From assembly GCF_029962835.1 (NCBI RefSeq), contig NC_080574.1:20000001-20064000 (forward strand): 64,000 nucleotides of DNA. The letters run 5' to 3'. Shown piece after piece: positions 35,101-47,738 of the stretch. The stretch is from Magnolia sinica. Taxonomy: Eukaryota; Streptophyta; Magnoliopsida; Magnoliales; Magnoliaceae. A program made the translations under genes and the position numbers. Position 1 is the first letter of the stretch; each line of letters begins with the position of its first letter. The notes below the pieces were generated by a model. It searched no databases and was not told the origin of the DNA. It saw only the letters and a list, made by a program, of their open reading frames with translations.

Positions 35101-38100
35101 GTTGGCAAGATGAACTGCGATTTTGCTTTCAAGAAGATGGTGATCTCCCTCTCGCTAGGCAGTACATAGATTCAAACCTAATTCCTAACTACTTGTCTTG
35201 CTAGGCAGTATACGGACATTTAGTGGATATCAAAACGAAAAACAAGAAATGGTAAAACTGAGCAAGCAAAATATCCAATAATCAGAGTTTATAACATCTC
35301 AAGCAATCTAATTTTGGGATGATAACCTATCCATGGTGGGTCTCGCAAATTTGACAGTTGAATCAATGCAAGCAGCACATACGATTTCTGAGATTGTGCA
35401 TATCAACCATCACCCTCTTCCAGAGCATCAGATAATTCCTCTTTTCTTGACTAAAAACATAGAAATCTCAGGGCAAGTGAGAGGGTATTGTTGGGAGGTT
35501 GAAGCTGTTCCATCTCATGGAAAATTTGACAACAATGCACAAGGAATCAGTTTCCAGTTTATGTAGAAAATTAGGAACTTCTCATCCAATCAATCTTTGC
35601 ACAGTGATCCATGTATGTTGGAACTCACTGGATGAGTGGTCCAATAATGTGTATGGTGGAGATTGTGGGGAGGGCCACGAACTGGGCCCTAAATTTACAT
35701 ATGAAGGACATGCTAACACAGACAATTCTTTGCAGGTGACAATGAGGATCTTTATTTTAAAATAACTAGATGTCTATCACTTGCTGCATGGTAAGATGAG
35801 TGGGACATCCATCTGCAGAATTACACCGTGGATGGCCCAAGGACCTCAAATATCACATCAATACAACTTCGTGATCCAATAAGCCAAAATTTCACTATTG
35901 AATGTAAACTGTGGACTACTGTTTCTGTTTGTTTGACAGCTATGCAGTTAGCATCAGTACTGGACAGCAGCCCATCAACAGTAGTGTGCACCTGATAGAT
36001 AGTACAGATCATCTGATCATGCAGGCGTGTGAACCCCATCCATTGATGGGCATATAAATGAGCCCAATCTTGATAATCGCAAAGCATCCTTAAAGGGTAG
36101 CTTACCAAAAAGTGGTGCCAACACCACAAGATGTCAACTGAGGTATTATATGATGCTGGATGTAATGAAGATGTTCCTTTTGTTTGTCTTGGCCTCCCTT
36201 TTGGCGATTGACATTGTTCATCCAATCTGCTAATTATAGATATGTCATGTCCCAAGATCTCCTTTATCAAATATCTTAACACACTGATTAGCTTTCTATA
36301 AATGGATGGTTATGCCAATGGTCTGCATCAAATGTGAAAAGAATCAGCTAATTCTATCGCTCAGATTTTCCAGTGGGGGAGATTTTCAGGGGATGATCCG
36401 TTCATAATGGGTACCGAATGATGAGCAGTTTGTAAGAAACTTAACTGGAGTAGTTTGCATCAACTATGAAAGGTGTAAAGAATAAATATGTGCAGGATTC
36501 TGCCATTGGTGCTGATTTAGAAGCTTCGCTGGAGAAGATGAGGGATAGCACCAATGTTCAGGTCTTCCACTCCTCATTGTTGATCTTTGGGGCTTTTCCT
36601 CTGATTTGAACTGGTGAGGGGAAAGGAGGCCAAATCACTTTTTATATCACTAGATTGGTGGTGGAGAAGTCCCACCCAACTGCAGACTCTCCACCACTGT
36701 TAGATGCCTCCACACCTCTCTCGAATGAGAGAGAATGCCCTCTTGTTTACAACTCTTAAGGTAAGAGCCAGTTCGGTATTCCAAGATGCATTATAGGGCT
36801 GTACACACCCCACTTTTGTGAGCCCCACCACATGTAGCCAATTGGGTCAATCCGGACCATCCATCCATCCATTCCACCAGCTGTATGGCCAATGCCTTGT
36901 GTGACCCATAATTCTTACATTCTCCTACTTAGGTCACTTATGGCATTGGAATGTATGAAATGGATTACGTATATATCCACTTTACTAGACTTTTTTAATG
37001 GGCCATGGACAGTAGCCTCAATAATCCTTTCCATCTAGACCACTGATATGGGACCCCGATAGTTATCACTTTATTTATTGAAGTGGGTCTAGATGTGATC
37101 ACCAATAACAATACTCTTAATGACATGGATTCTAATAGCATGGGTGCGTTGTATAGAAACCTCATGCTAAGTGTGACCCCGCAGGCAAACTTTCAATCAG
37201 TCCTACCATCTCTAACAAGAGATGCCTTATGTCTCAATAAAAGCCAACTTGTAACGTACATCTACCTTACGCATGCACAACAAATTAATTCAAATCATAG
37301 CAAAAATCTCATCAGTTGATAGTGAGGAGCAGAAGACCTCAACGTTGGTGTCATCCCTCATCTTCTCCAGCGACTTCTCCAGCGAAGCTTCCATATCGAC
37401 ATTGATGGTGGAATCCAGTACGTCTTTATCCTTTACCTCTTTCGTGGTTGATGCAAATGACTCCGAACATGTTTCTTACATTTGGTATCGGAGCATTAGG
37501 GCCAAGCGTTGGCCATGATCAATTGAGAACTTGCTATTAATGGTAGCGACAATGGTAGCCACCATCGCCAACAGGTGCACTTGGGTTCATGGCTGTTGGA
37601 TATTTGGGTTTGCATAATTGTCAAGAAATCTTAAATGAACCATGCTAATGAATTCATATCCCATCCCAGCTTGACCGTGTCAACGAGACATGAATGATGA
37701 TATCAAGATTGGTTGCATTGCTGTTTGCATTGATCTGCTGGTTAGCAGAGAGGTGTACCATTTTGGATGTTTTGTATTCAAGTCCAATCGGGAAAGAGAG
37801 GTTCTAGTTGGGCTAGCTAATGGACTTCTTGGGCTTTGATCTTCATGCCGAATTGTTGGGATCCAAAATCTAGCATGATGGTGGTCGATGCCATCATTGC
37901 ATTAGGTCCATTCTCATGTCACTATTGGATGATGAAGATCTTCTATCATTACTAACCAAAGATGGTAAAAGGAACTGAGTCGTAACCTAGCCATCAAGCC
38001 TGCTTGTTGATATCATGTGATTAAAGGGGCCAAAGCTTCACCTGTTGAATCCAGGCCTGATGGATGGCTGGGATCGACTGATCTATATGTATTTTGAACT

Positions 38101-41100
38101 GTTTACCATCAACTCAGAAGAAAATATATGGACAACCCAAAATATTAAGTTACTGGTTGAATTGATTCACTGGTTCCACTGCCTCCAAGGTATCATCTCT
38201 TGAAGTTTGACAAGGTCTAATGCTACATCTAGAGATGAATGGATTACGTTGTACAAGTAGGGACCATGCTAACCTGATCCTAATTATTGACCTAAAGAAA
38301 CCTATAGCTAATGAGTGATCCATACAAAATCTCATAGATCCAACAAGTCTAACACTTGCATCAGTGGCCTGTGGGTAGATGGTCAATGAGAAAAGTTAAC
38401 TGGCCTGTATTTGTTTTGTGGGGTCCACTAAGATATTCATGGCTTGATTCTAAACAAGGCATGATTGTATATAGTGTGAATTGATTAAGGTTTTGATCAT
38501 AATAATCCATGATTATAATAGGTTACAATGTAAGCTTTGGTAAATTTCGATTAAAAGATGCCAAATAGGACATGTTTAATAAATCTAACTTGTCAAAATT
38601 ATTGATAATTGACTATATATGCTGTTGCATAGATAGAATGATTCAGAAAAGTGAATATGTCTAAACCCATCATCAACCGAAATAAGAATAAAAAAAACTT
38701 ATTTACTCAACTTTGGATTAATAATACAAGTAACTTAGGCCTAAATGCTCATACCAACCTAGGGAAATGACAATATTTTGGAAATTATGTCCATGCAAAT
38801 AACTGAGGGTCCACAGCCCGACATAATGGCTGGACAATTATAATAGCGATTGAGTTGATCCATTCACCCGTCTCTTTGTCCAAGAGCATTGAGAATTTTC
38901 ATTGAGGGCAATGGATTGGGTAGGATCCATGTTTCTAGGGATTGGTGAGTAGAATTAGTAGTGCATTCCATAAAAGGGGCTGTGACTGATGATGCTTATC
39001 GATTCTTATGATCAAAGGGCATGACATATGCATTGTACATTAATGATCAGTAAGGTAGTGTTTGTCTTTAAACGGGCAATGCTCGACCCAAAGGAGTTTA
39101 TCATCTGGTGGGAGCCAAACAGGGTGAGGTGGATGGTGTTAACAACATAAGATCAAACAATCCATCTTGCCACAAAGGTGTTGGGTTATTTCAGCTTACG
39201 TTGTTGGCATTCAGCTAGCCTCATGTTGTGAGTACTCACGTGTTGTGACCTTGGCCAAAAGAAAAGGCCTATAGTAATGCACTGGGTTTCACAAAAGGAT
39301 TGATGTTTAGGCTGATCATCCTGGATGATCTAATTGACCACCCTATCAATTAAATAAAAGTTCAGCACAATGAAGTTTTTCTTAATTCATGCTTAAAGGA
39401 CGATGAGATTTCGTTTCTAAATGTGAGCTTTTACACATATTGTCACAGTTATGAATATTGTATCAATTACCTTTCAACTAAATAGCTGAATTGGACAACA
39501 TTCCAACATTTACTGGTTTAAACTTTCCAAAATAGAAGAAGACTCTAGAAATCACTCTTGGATGTTTGGATTTGGACTTAGCCTTAAGAGTGGATCAGCC
39601 TCCTAAGCTTGCTAATTCATGCTTGACTGCTAAGATAATCAAGTACAAGAAATGGGAATGGATTAACAAGCTAAGTTTAAAAATTATTAAACATTCAATT
39701 CCAAGGCTTTCCATAAAGGTATGCTCGAGAAAGAGAATGCAAAAGAATTTCTAACCGAAATTGAGGAAAGAATTGCCAAAATCGATAAGTCAGAGATGCT
39801 AACACACATTGGTAAACTCATATATTTGAAATGTGACAACAATGGGAATATAAGGGACCACATCAAGAGAATGGTCAAACTCGCTTCTAAAATCAAGGCA
39901 CTCCAACTTGATGTACCTGATGATTTGATAATCTATCTTGTGCTTTTTTCTCTTCCATCTAATTTTAGCATATTTACAAATGATTACTATACATAAATGG
40001 AAAAGTGGACCTTGACTGAGTTGATTACTCACTAAGTGAAGGAAGAAGATAGATTTAAGCAAAACCAACCTGAAAATGCCCACATCGTGTACTCTCCCTG
40101 AGGTAATAACTCCAAGAAAAGAAAATGTGGTTCCGAGGATAAAGGAGAAAAGAAAGTAGCAGATACTGACTCGGAAACAAAGAATAAGGCAAAAAAGATC
40201 AGACCTGCTACTTCTACAACAAGAATGTTCTAAAGAAGCACTATTATGGATATAAGGCTTGGCTTAAAAAGAAGAAAAATAAAGGTAAAGCTTCTTGTCT
40301 GACAGTGATTGATACACATTAAAATTCATAGTGCATCAATACAGGATCAATATTCACATACTAAATTCCATGAAGAGGCATCTAAGGAGTAGGAGACCCA
40401 CTAATTCGGAGAGTCACATTATCATAGGGGATATCAATAAAGCAAAGAATTGAGGCTGAAATTTTCAGTTTTCCCTTTTAAACATACAAGTTCATTTACA
40501 TTTGAATCTCATTTAAACCTTTCATATTTTATACTACGTTAGTTTTGGAGCGAGAGCGAGAGAGAGAGAGAGAGAGAGAGAGATACTCTGATTTTGAATT
40601 CAAATGTCAGATCAAACCTCAATGCTCCAATAATGTAATGTGAATTTGCATGTCAATGATGGCAATGTAAATAGCAAGCGAGAATAGAAGGAAAATGTCA
40701 CATGTAGCAATGTGAAGTTCCAAGCTGCTCATCAGGTAGGTTCCATTGTGTGGATACCTCATCTCATCTCAAGACTCGGGTTGCCACGGTCATCAAGTGG
40801 ACCAAATGTGGTACAAAAAAAAAAAAAATGGATGGTTAAGAGAAATAGACCAAGGCCGACATGCAGCATACACATGTGGCCCACCTAATAATGGGATCAG
40901 CCAGAATTTTGGGACAAGGCATCTATTGGATGGAGCCAGCCTGATGAACGTGCTGGATCTGCCATAAGAACACCTAGTTTCCATGAATGAGGCGAAAAAA
41001 TGCACTTAGCATTCATACCTCGAATACTTGCTCAACTCAATTAACCTTCATTGGTTTGATAATAAATAAGAATAAACAGATGAAAGAAGAGAAGACAGAC

Positions 41101-41259
41101 CTTCTCGATGTCTTCAATGGTTTTTCTGTCCGTTAGTTTATTCCCCTGTTGGTCTGTAACGTGGAATACTGCCACCAAAAGGAAGGGTTGTTGCTGAGAA
41201 TCACAGAGAGAGACTTTTGTTGTCTTGGATATATGCATGTGTATGAAATGAAAAAGAAA

Positions 41260-41310
<51 letters not shown>

Positions 41311-43371
41311 CATCCATGAACCATCCCCCATCAGAGGAGATGTAAGCTTTGGAGATGGTTAGGTCGAGATCAGTGAGTACCTGCACCACTTCCAGCAGTA
41401 TCCCTGGCTTGTTCACGCTGTCCACCTGCACCCACCTTCTTCATTCACCCCACCATTCGTTCTCTCCGCATGTGCCAAAGATGCACACGTGTGAGACATT
41501 CAGGTAATTATTCAACTAGGCTGCACTATGAGCATGGGCTGGCCCAAAAATCACATGGATGGCCCTTTTGTGCCAAAAAAATTAATACACCAATGGTTAG
41601 TCCATATTCACGTAGATATATGGTCTAGTTGATGCGCGAACCCATCTGATTTTTGGGCCAGGCCATGCTGACAGTGTACCCTACGATCAACGGCCAGATC
41701 TCCACACAAGTGTGCCACGATTTAGCTTTTGCCAGCAATGCCATGTGTACATCTGAAAGTGTTGTGAACTTCTCAATCACCATTCACCAGGGAGGTTCAC
41801 TTGGGGGAATGCCCATTCTGCCCCATCACGTGATGATCTAGACCGTTAATCTGTAGGCCCCACTGTATAAAGACTACATAGCGAAAATCCCGCTGACTAG
41901 AGATCCTTATCATCTACGTCTACGTGGTGAAATCAGGGCCATTACTCCTCGCCTTTGTATATATTCTCCAATCATCAAGTCATCTGCCATCAGCCGGATC
42001 ACCTCGAGGTGAGGCAGAAGAGATGAGCCCCTCTTTTACCAGTGTGCATAGATACCATATATAGCTCTGTTTTTATACGGCAACAGTCTCACGGTGCAGA
42101 TATTTCAATGGGCCAGACCAGTGCGTTTGCCATTCATCGACTTTACATGAGGCACACATGTACATCAATCCAGACCCTCCAAATTGTCTACCATACTTCG
42201 AATGGAAAGCACGCCTAAAGTCATAACGATCCAACAAACTTACCCACCCAATCTTGACTGTTTATGCTGGACTGCTAACCCTTCTCTTTGTAATCTTTAT
42301 TGGTTATCATGGCCATCAATTGGATGGGCAAGATCATCCAACCATCATAACTTTCCAGCCATGCCCCACCCATGGTGGGGCACCAATTCGTATGGTTGAT
42401 GAGTGACCATAGTTTTACCGAAAGACAACCGAGTTCAAAAATTTTAGCCCATATCCACTCTCGTCTCATCGCCTAAAATATCAAACCTAGGTTTGCTCAC
42501 GCACATTCACCTGGAAGCAGGTCTGGTATGCGTGTGGGTGGGGGATATCCGCATTGTGAAAATGGCCAGGCGCAAAACTCTGTCAGGTCAGTTCATCAGG
42601 CGGGAGGTTGTGTAAACTGAACCCGGACAGGTGGCAAGTTTTTAACATCCATTGTTTTCGTATAGGGATAGCCCACTTTATGAGAGGACTAGCCCAATTT
42701 CTGCATCAGGCAGTCTTCACGTCGAGGCCCACCTTATAGACCATTCAGATGTCCCACACACTATCTAGTTTGGGACGTCTGATGTGAATTGGTGTCTTTG
42801 GAGAGGGTGCTTATGGGCCGTGTATAGACATCGCAGCAATAAGAGAGTGGTAATGACAGATGAGTGGAGCCATCCAGTCACGTCCTCGTGGGACACATCC
42901 TCAAGTGGGTGGGCCCCACTAATCACCTTGGACTTTGACACGATCATTCATTTTCTAAAGTAACAGAAATTTGGGGGGCGTGCCAAGTAAGAGTTCTGCC
43001 ATACCTTGACAAGCGTGCAGTCGCTGCAAGTAGCATTGTCGATAGAAACCCTGCATTAGGAGTAAATGACAAGTAGAACAATCGTCAAATATCTAGTGAT
43101 CATTTTGCAGAAACCATACAAGGAAACTTTAGCTCATAAATCATCTCTACCAACGATTGGCTCACATGCTCATCAATCTAAACCATTCAACCACTGTCTA
43201 TGGATCATATGATTACAATAAAATCATTCGATCTTGATCCAACAGTGGAGGTGGTTTATACATAATAGTTTCAGTGTAGAATGAAGAGATTGAGTGGGAC
43301 CTTGGAGGATTTATTCTCTGGCTTAAGTTCTCGTACTCAGGATCGAAGTAAGGCCAGCAAACTCGCTCCAT
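32123..43371 (-). CDS. ACR3: ACT domain-containing protein ACR3-like, seven coding exons
   Basis: ACR proteins carry four ACT domains and are thought to sense small ligands such as amino acids. Coding exons on the minus strand: 43301-43371, 43005-43050, 41311-41425, 41101-41168, 32986-33603, 32727-32831, 32123-32443. All six introns are GT-AG and phases agree; the total is 1344 bases, 447 residues plus stop. The start [16 protein letters not shown] matches the ACR3 N terminus. ACT1 about 36-110 ([19 protein letters not shown]); ACT2 about 126-200 ([15 protein letters not shown]); ACT3 about 263-335 ([17 protein letters not shown]); ACT4 about 343-415 ([20 protein letters not shown]). The end [18 protein letters not shown] also fits ACR3. 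Linker [18 protein letters not shown] is conserved. Intron lengths are about 250, 1579, 142, 7497, 154 and 283. No disabling change was seen, so it is probably functional. A different ACR paralogue is possible but less likely. Confidence 0.9.
32986..33603 (-). CDS. ACR3: ACR3-like exon 5 (largest coding exon)
   Basis: This exon encodes residues 101-306, holding ACT2 and most of ACT3, and begins ALGPKS after CAG. It ends YALQ before GTATGC. Both borders are phase 0, so it is a clean 206-codon unit. Confidence 0.93.
33826..33847. repeat. (TTC)n microsatellite
   Basis: About seven TTC units close to the acceptor end of ACR3-like intron 4. Confidence 0.85.
34241..34438. mobile_element. 198 bp MITE in ACR3-like intron 4
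   Basis: The left end GCCCTGGTCCGTAGATGCC and the reverse complement of the right end, ACCCTGTTTTGGTAGATGCC, pair with small gaps and continue into AAAAATGA. The middle holds nested palindromes around AGAGATCTCGATCTCT. The GGCCCTGTTTGG-like end is common in Tourist-type (PIF/Harbinger) MITEs; flanks (taa/tca) do not give a clean duplication. Confidence 0.65.
36520..36584. repeat. Inverted repeat, left arm (pairs with 37314-37391)
   Basis: GAAGCTTCGCTGGAGAAGATG-type sequence (GAAGCTTCGCTGGAGAAG then ATGAGGGAT) appears in reverse complement at 37314-37391 with about 85 percent similarity by eye. The right arm has an extra 15 bp internal duplication. Confidence 0.7.
36800..37494 (+). mobile_element. 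Possible copia LTR and primer site in ACR3-like intron 4
   Basis: TGGTATCGGAGC at 37483-37494 differs at one base from the standard tRNA-Met primer site TGGTATCAGAGC. A TG-starting, ACA-ending block (36800-37480) immediately precedes it and could be an LTR. No second LTR was found, so this stays tentative. Confidence 0.35.
37314..37391. repeat. Inverted repeat, right arm
   Basis: Reverse complement partner of 36520-36584. It contains CTTCTCCAGCGA twice in tandem. Confidence 0.7.
39480..40320 (+). pseudogene. Decayed Ty1/copia gag in ACR3-like intron 4
   Basis: Readable gag words are [18 protein letters not shown] (39560-39610), [51 protein letters not shown] and [21 protein letters not shown] (39897-39960, split in reading), then a zinc-knuckle-like tail ending in AWLKKKK at about 40256-40280. 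Stops and frameshifts are present throughout. It lies on the strand opposite to the host gene. It may belong with the primer site at 37483, although the gap of about 2 kb is unusual. Confidence 0.75.
40555..40583. repeat. (GA)n microsatellite
   Basis: About 14 GA units in ACR3-like intron 4. Confidence 0.9.
41266..41307. repeat. (GA)n microsatellite at an intron 5' splice site
   Basis: About 21 GA units. On the gene strand intron 3 begins GTA then (CT)n, so the repeat starts three bases into the intron. It occupies about a third of this 142 bp intron. Confidence 0.95.
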
Positions 43372-44332
43372 GCACGAACTACTTTCTGTACACGCGCAAA
43401 ATACTCCTCCCTACACACATATGAAGGTTTTTTGAGCTCTAATAATAGAGATTTTTAGAGAAAACAACGGTACATGCCCACAGGAAGTATTTCTACCTGC
43501 TACTTTAGCTACATATACATCCTGCCCGTAATTTTCATCGGTGTTATCACGGACTATGTAGCTAATGTACTGCTACGGGGGTATATGTAGGGCAATCAAC
43601 GGGCTGGATTCTGAACTATTCGGGCTGGCCCAATTAAAATTTAAAACTTTTGATTGAGACAAGGGTCTCATTTCCACTCGTAATTTTGTAGTCGGACCTT
43701 GGTGGCCCAGACAAGGCTGGTTCACCTCTACTAACACTGTAGTTGGGCCTGAAGGCCCAAGTTTCCTCCCACATGTATGCAGGGATTGATTTTCTGTAGT
43801 AATTAGTAGATGAGTGGATGGGTTGTGCATGTCTGGGCCCAAATAGCCTTATATTGCAGTTTTGTTAATATGGACTTTTTGAGGGATTGGGTTACCCGTC
43901 TAACTACGCCAAACAGTGATCGTGCCCGATCTCCATTGTACACAGTAGGGCCCACCATGGAGCAAGATCAATGTGTAGATCGGAGCCCCTACACGGATCA
44001 CTAAGGTCAAAACCTCACCTGATGTTCCTGTGAAATTGGTAGTCTACAAATGGACGGCTATAATGGAAAGGATAATTTGATTCATTGATATGACGACAGA
44101 GATTGTTGATCAGATAAGTATGATGAGTGCGGAATTTACAGACGCTTCCTATCAACGTGGGGGGCCACTGGCTAAAATGTTTCAACCAGAAGGCCCAAGG
44201 ATACACGGGTTGGTCACAGTTTCGTCACCAGAACGTGAATGGTGTCCTGAATTTGCACAATCTGGGCCAATGATTCATCTATCCAGACCGTTGATCATAT
44301 ATGATCCATATAAATGGGGGATGTCACAAAAC

Positions 44333-44480
44333 TTTTTTTTTTTTGGGTTAGCTTGTTAGTACACACCCATGTCAGTACACACACTCCATATTAGCCACCC
44401 CCACTAGGGATCGATACCATGACCTCAAGTGTTGAAACGAGGTATCTCCACTCAGTCTGCCAGTTGAGCAATTTCAAGGT
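44333..44480 (-). mobile_element. tRNA-derived SINE, family 2
   Basis: On the minus strand it has an A-box-like TGCTCAACTGGCAGACTG and a B box GGTATCGATCCC (44407-44418). The body ends GGGTGTGTACTAACAAGC and TAACCC, with a poly-A tail. It differs from family 1 outside the boxes. Its 3' end is shared with the fragment at 20948-21000. Confidence 0.75.
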
Positions 44481-44570
44481 TAGAACACCGTAAACATCAT
44501 GTCTTTGGCCATTTCGTATGGACAGTTGCTTTATATTTTTTAGTAGCCTTAATCATGACCCATTGATAAA

Positions 44571-44595
44571 TAATAATAATAATAATAATAATAAT
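44571..44595. repeat. (AAT)n microsatellite
   Basis: About eight AAT units. Confidence 0.9.
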
Positions 44596-46989
44596 CATCA
44601 ACCTATAGTCTCGAAGAGCTTTCAGAAATCCTGCATCCACCGTAAGTCATATAATAAACGGTGTAGATGACAGAAGCATGGGCCGTATTTGTACATTGCA
44701 TCAGTATACTATTCACGATTCGTCAGGAGTTTGTTAACATGGGAGGAGGGCAGATGGCTAGGGAACTCGATCCATTGCATTTTTAGGCTCTGGACTCTTC
44801 CATGTGGAAATATGGAGCACGTGTGAAAGATCGAAGCTGCTCATTAGACAGGCCGTGCTATTTATACGCACTGTATCAAAGACCCACCTTGATACAACCA
44901 TCAGGTAGGACATGCCGTTTAAATGGACAGTTACGAGAAACGGACCAGTGTGACATACTCAAACGTATAAGTGCAGCGAACCATATGATCACGTGGTCCT
45001 TAAATTTTATGGCAAAAATATATTAGGAAGGATCCGTATGATGAGCGGTTTTGATCCTATACTCGTGTGACAGTTTCCACGTGTGGAAAAAGGGTGTCAA
45101 AAAGTGTAGTCGCTTTGGTGAGCATCCTTGAAGTGAAGTGTGTGGATACGTGAGGTGGAGCCCGCCGCGCAATATGACACGTCATGCGCATCCGAACTTT
45201 ATTGGTATTCTTTTTCCGCCCTCTTAGTTTCGGAAAAGAGAAAATCCGGCGACCGGAGCCTACCAACACGTCTACACGTGGCATGCAGGAAAGCCATTCC
45301 TGAGTTCCTGACCGCCCAACCCACAGGCCCATTGCCCGAAATATCACTTACCTGATAATCGTACCCTTCCAAAGAGGTAATGTTGAAATGAATGTTAAAG
45401 GCAAGAATGATGAACGGCCTACATTCACGGGGCAAAATCGATTAAGATTACCCATCGACGACGGGGCTCTCGGCCTGGAGGTCTATGATGCATGCATGCC
45501 TCACGGAAAGTGGAAGAGCAACCGCAGTTCGCACCCCCAGTGTGGTCAGGTCGAATCTCTGACAATGATCCGGCCCCTCAGTGAATCACGACCCTTGAAA
45601 ATTATGAAGGGGCAGTAATTTGAAACCCAAAGGCAAAAGGAAAAGATAGATATGGACAACACGTGAGAGGCATACATGGCACACATACGCTAGATAACGT
45701 TTCCCGCGAAACGAAGTATGAACGAGAGATGCTCCGAAGGAGAAAATAAAACTGAAAATCACGAGTTATAAAGCAATCCATAAAAAGAGGCAGGAGGAAA
45801 GCAACCATACGCGAACTCTTTAATTGTACGGATTCTCCATGACTGATGCACCGGCACCGCGAGAGAGAGAGGAAAGCGATGTTTTGTTTGATGGGAATCC
45901 TTCTGCAGGGTAAAGCCTAGAATAAAAAGGAGCGTTTTCGATCCCTCAGAGAACCAACCCCAAAAGGAGAGAGCGAGCAATGGAGCCAGATTTACATGAT
46001 ATTCTACATTTCTGCTCTAGTCTTGTTGAGATGATATGCGAATTTGGAGCAACTGTTACCGTACACTGCCTGACTTTGCCAACTTCTACTCATGCACACC
46101 TCTGTACGCGTGGCACGCATGTCCCTCAATCCGAACCGTCCAAGACATGTCCCCATCTGTTGATGTACGGTATATCCAAAAATTCAAATCCATTGGACAA
46201 TCCTAACTGTCTCGTTAGTAAATGCTTACTGAATCTCAACTGTCGATTTTTTATATTCTTTTTCTAGTAATCCATTTTGGTGGCCACTGAACAGAGTCGG
46301 GTTTTGGGATGCAAGGGGCCCACGATTTGGGCGGTGGTTGGATTTTAGGTGCATACATTGCATGTGTACGCCTATTTGGTGCTACGCTTTTGCAGTGCAA
46401 GATCACCTATCGATCAAAAAGAATAATAGTGTAATTGGCTCATTGGGAATAGCACGAAAGATTACATAAATCTCTAAAGTTCTTCAGCACGAAGAAACAT
46501 TTCTTTCAATGAGAAAGGGGAAGCATTTATCTCTTCTAGGCTAAGACTAGCCCATCGATGGTGAGCCCGCTTCATGAATGGTAGGATCAGCTTATATAAA
46601 AATCCCAAGCCACGGCCCAAAAGTCCACGCCACTACGAAGCTGCAAATGGAATCATAAGATCCCTTTTACTGAGGGAGAATCATACGATCCTCCGCCCTG
46701 AGGACGAGCACGGTACCCGTGGGTTTTTTGTTTTAATAAATACGGCCATGGACCATGGTCCATTGATCCAGAGCAACTTTGAAAACCTCGAAAGAGTAGT
46801 AGATCCCAGCCGCCAATCATGAGCCTCTTTTCAGTTGAATCGAGACCGTCCCTTGTACTTCACGGGCCACAGATTGATGCGTTACATTCTCTGGTGAGGA
46901 GATTCTGGGGGCATGTTCCACAGTTAGGCCCAACAGAAAAAGTCAACAACAGTACACGGCCTCACTTGTACAGACGCGGATAGGGGAAG

Positions 46990-47541
46990 CGGATTGCGTA
47001 GTGAGTAACTTACTAGGCTTAGCGTGTTGAGTAAACTCTGTGAGGTCCACCATAATTTATGGATTTTATCCGCTCCGTCCATCCATTTTCCCAGATACTT
47101 CTATGTCATTGAGCTAAAAAATGAAGCACATAAAACGTTTGAATGGACCACAACATAGGAAAGAGTTTAATTGAATGTCTACCATTGAAAATTTCTTGGG
47201 AAATACCGAAGTTTTGGATCAAGCTTACATTTGTGTTTTCTGTTCATCCGTGTCTTTACGATCTTATGAAAAGGTTGGATGACAAATAAACATCACTGTG
47301 GGGCCTAGCAAGGTTTAAACGGTGGAAATCATTATCCCCACTGTTTCATGTTTTATGATCCACGTGATCTTTGGGTATGCTTCAAGTTTGAGCTCAACCC
47401 CTTAAGTTAGATGGAAAAACGGATGGACGGCGTGGATAGACCACATACATTAAGGTGGGCCCAACTGAGTTTACTCAGTACAATAATAGCCTACTGACCG
47501 TACTAAAAAGGACTGCTAAACATTACTCATTACGCAATCCG
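46990..47541. mobile_element. Foldback element copy 8 with perfect 11 bp outer termini
   Basis: CGGATTGCGTA at 46990 and TACGCAATCCG ending at 47541 are exact inverted copies and pairing continues (GTGAGTAACT against ATTACTCATTAC). The family core follows, including CCGTCCATCCATTTTCCC and AACGGATGGACGGCGTGG. At 552 bp it is one of the most complete copies. Confidence 0.88.
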
Positions 47542-47738
47542 ATTTCACGGATTGGGTACTCCCCAGGAAACATGACCTTCCTATGATATGACACGTGGCA
47601 TGATTTAACTGAGTAAAAATTAAAGCCGGTAACCTTTCAAACAAATTTCAAATGAATACGGATTCCATATAGCATGACCGTACTAAAAAGGATTGCTAAA
47701 CATACATGATACTATGATAGCGAGAGCGGACAGCCCAT

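Larger units (their letters stand above)
33604..41100 (-). other. ACR3-like intron 4, about 7.5 kb, transposon-rich
   Basis: Bounded by GTCTGT at the 41100 side and CTACAG at the 33604 side. It contains a short MITE (34241-34438), an inverted repeat pair, a copia-type primer site (37483-37494), a decayed copia gag (39480-40320) and microsatellites. The remaining parts show no gene. Confidence 0.85.
43386..46985 (-). other. Upstream region of ACR3-like gene; possible 5' leader intron
   Basis: No protein family was recognised. A TACAG acceptor at 43386-43387 lies 14 bases before the ATG. A small candidate leader exon at 45352-45418 has a consensus donor (CAG|GTAAGT) and contains no ATG. It also holds a SINE at 44333-44480 and an (AAT)n run. 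Confidence 0.4.

Noticed and set aside
41201-41431. Single ORF reading from ACR3-like exon 3 into a Ser/Leu run
   Set aside because: The Ser/Leu part is the intronic (CT)n; the exon ends at 41311 with a GT donor and joins 41168 in phase.
45980-46267. 95-codon plus-strand open frame starting in a GA-rich leader-like context
   Set aside because: No domain, no splice partner found, and the sequence afterwards is ordinary non-coding.
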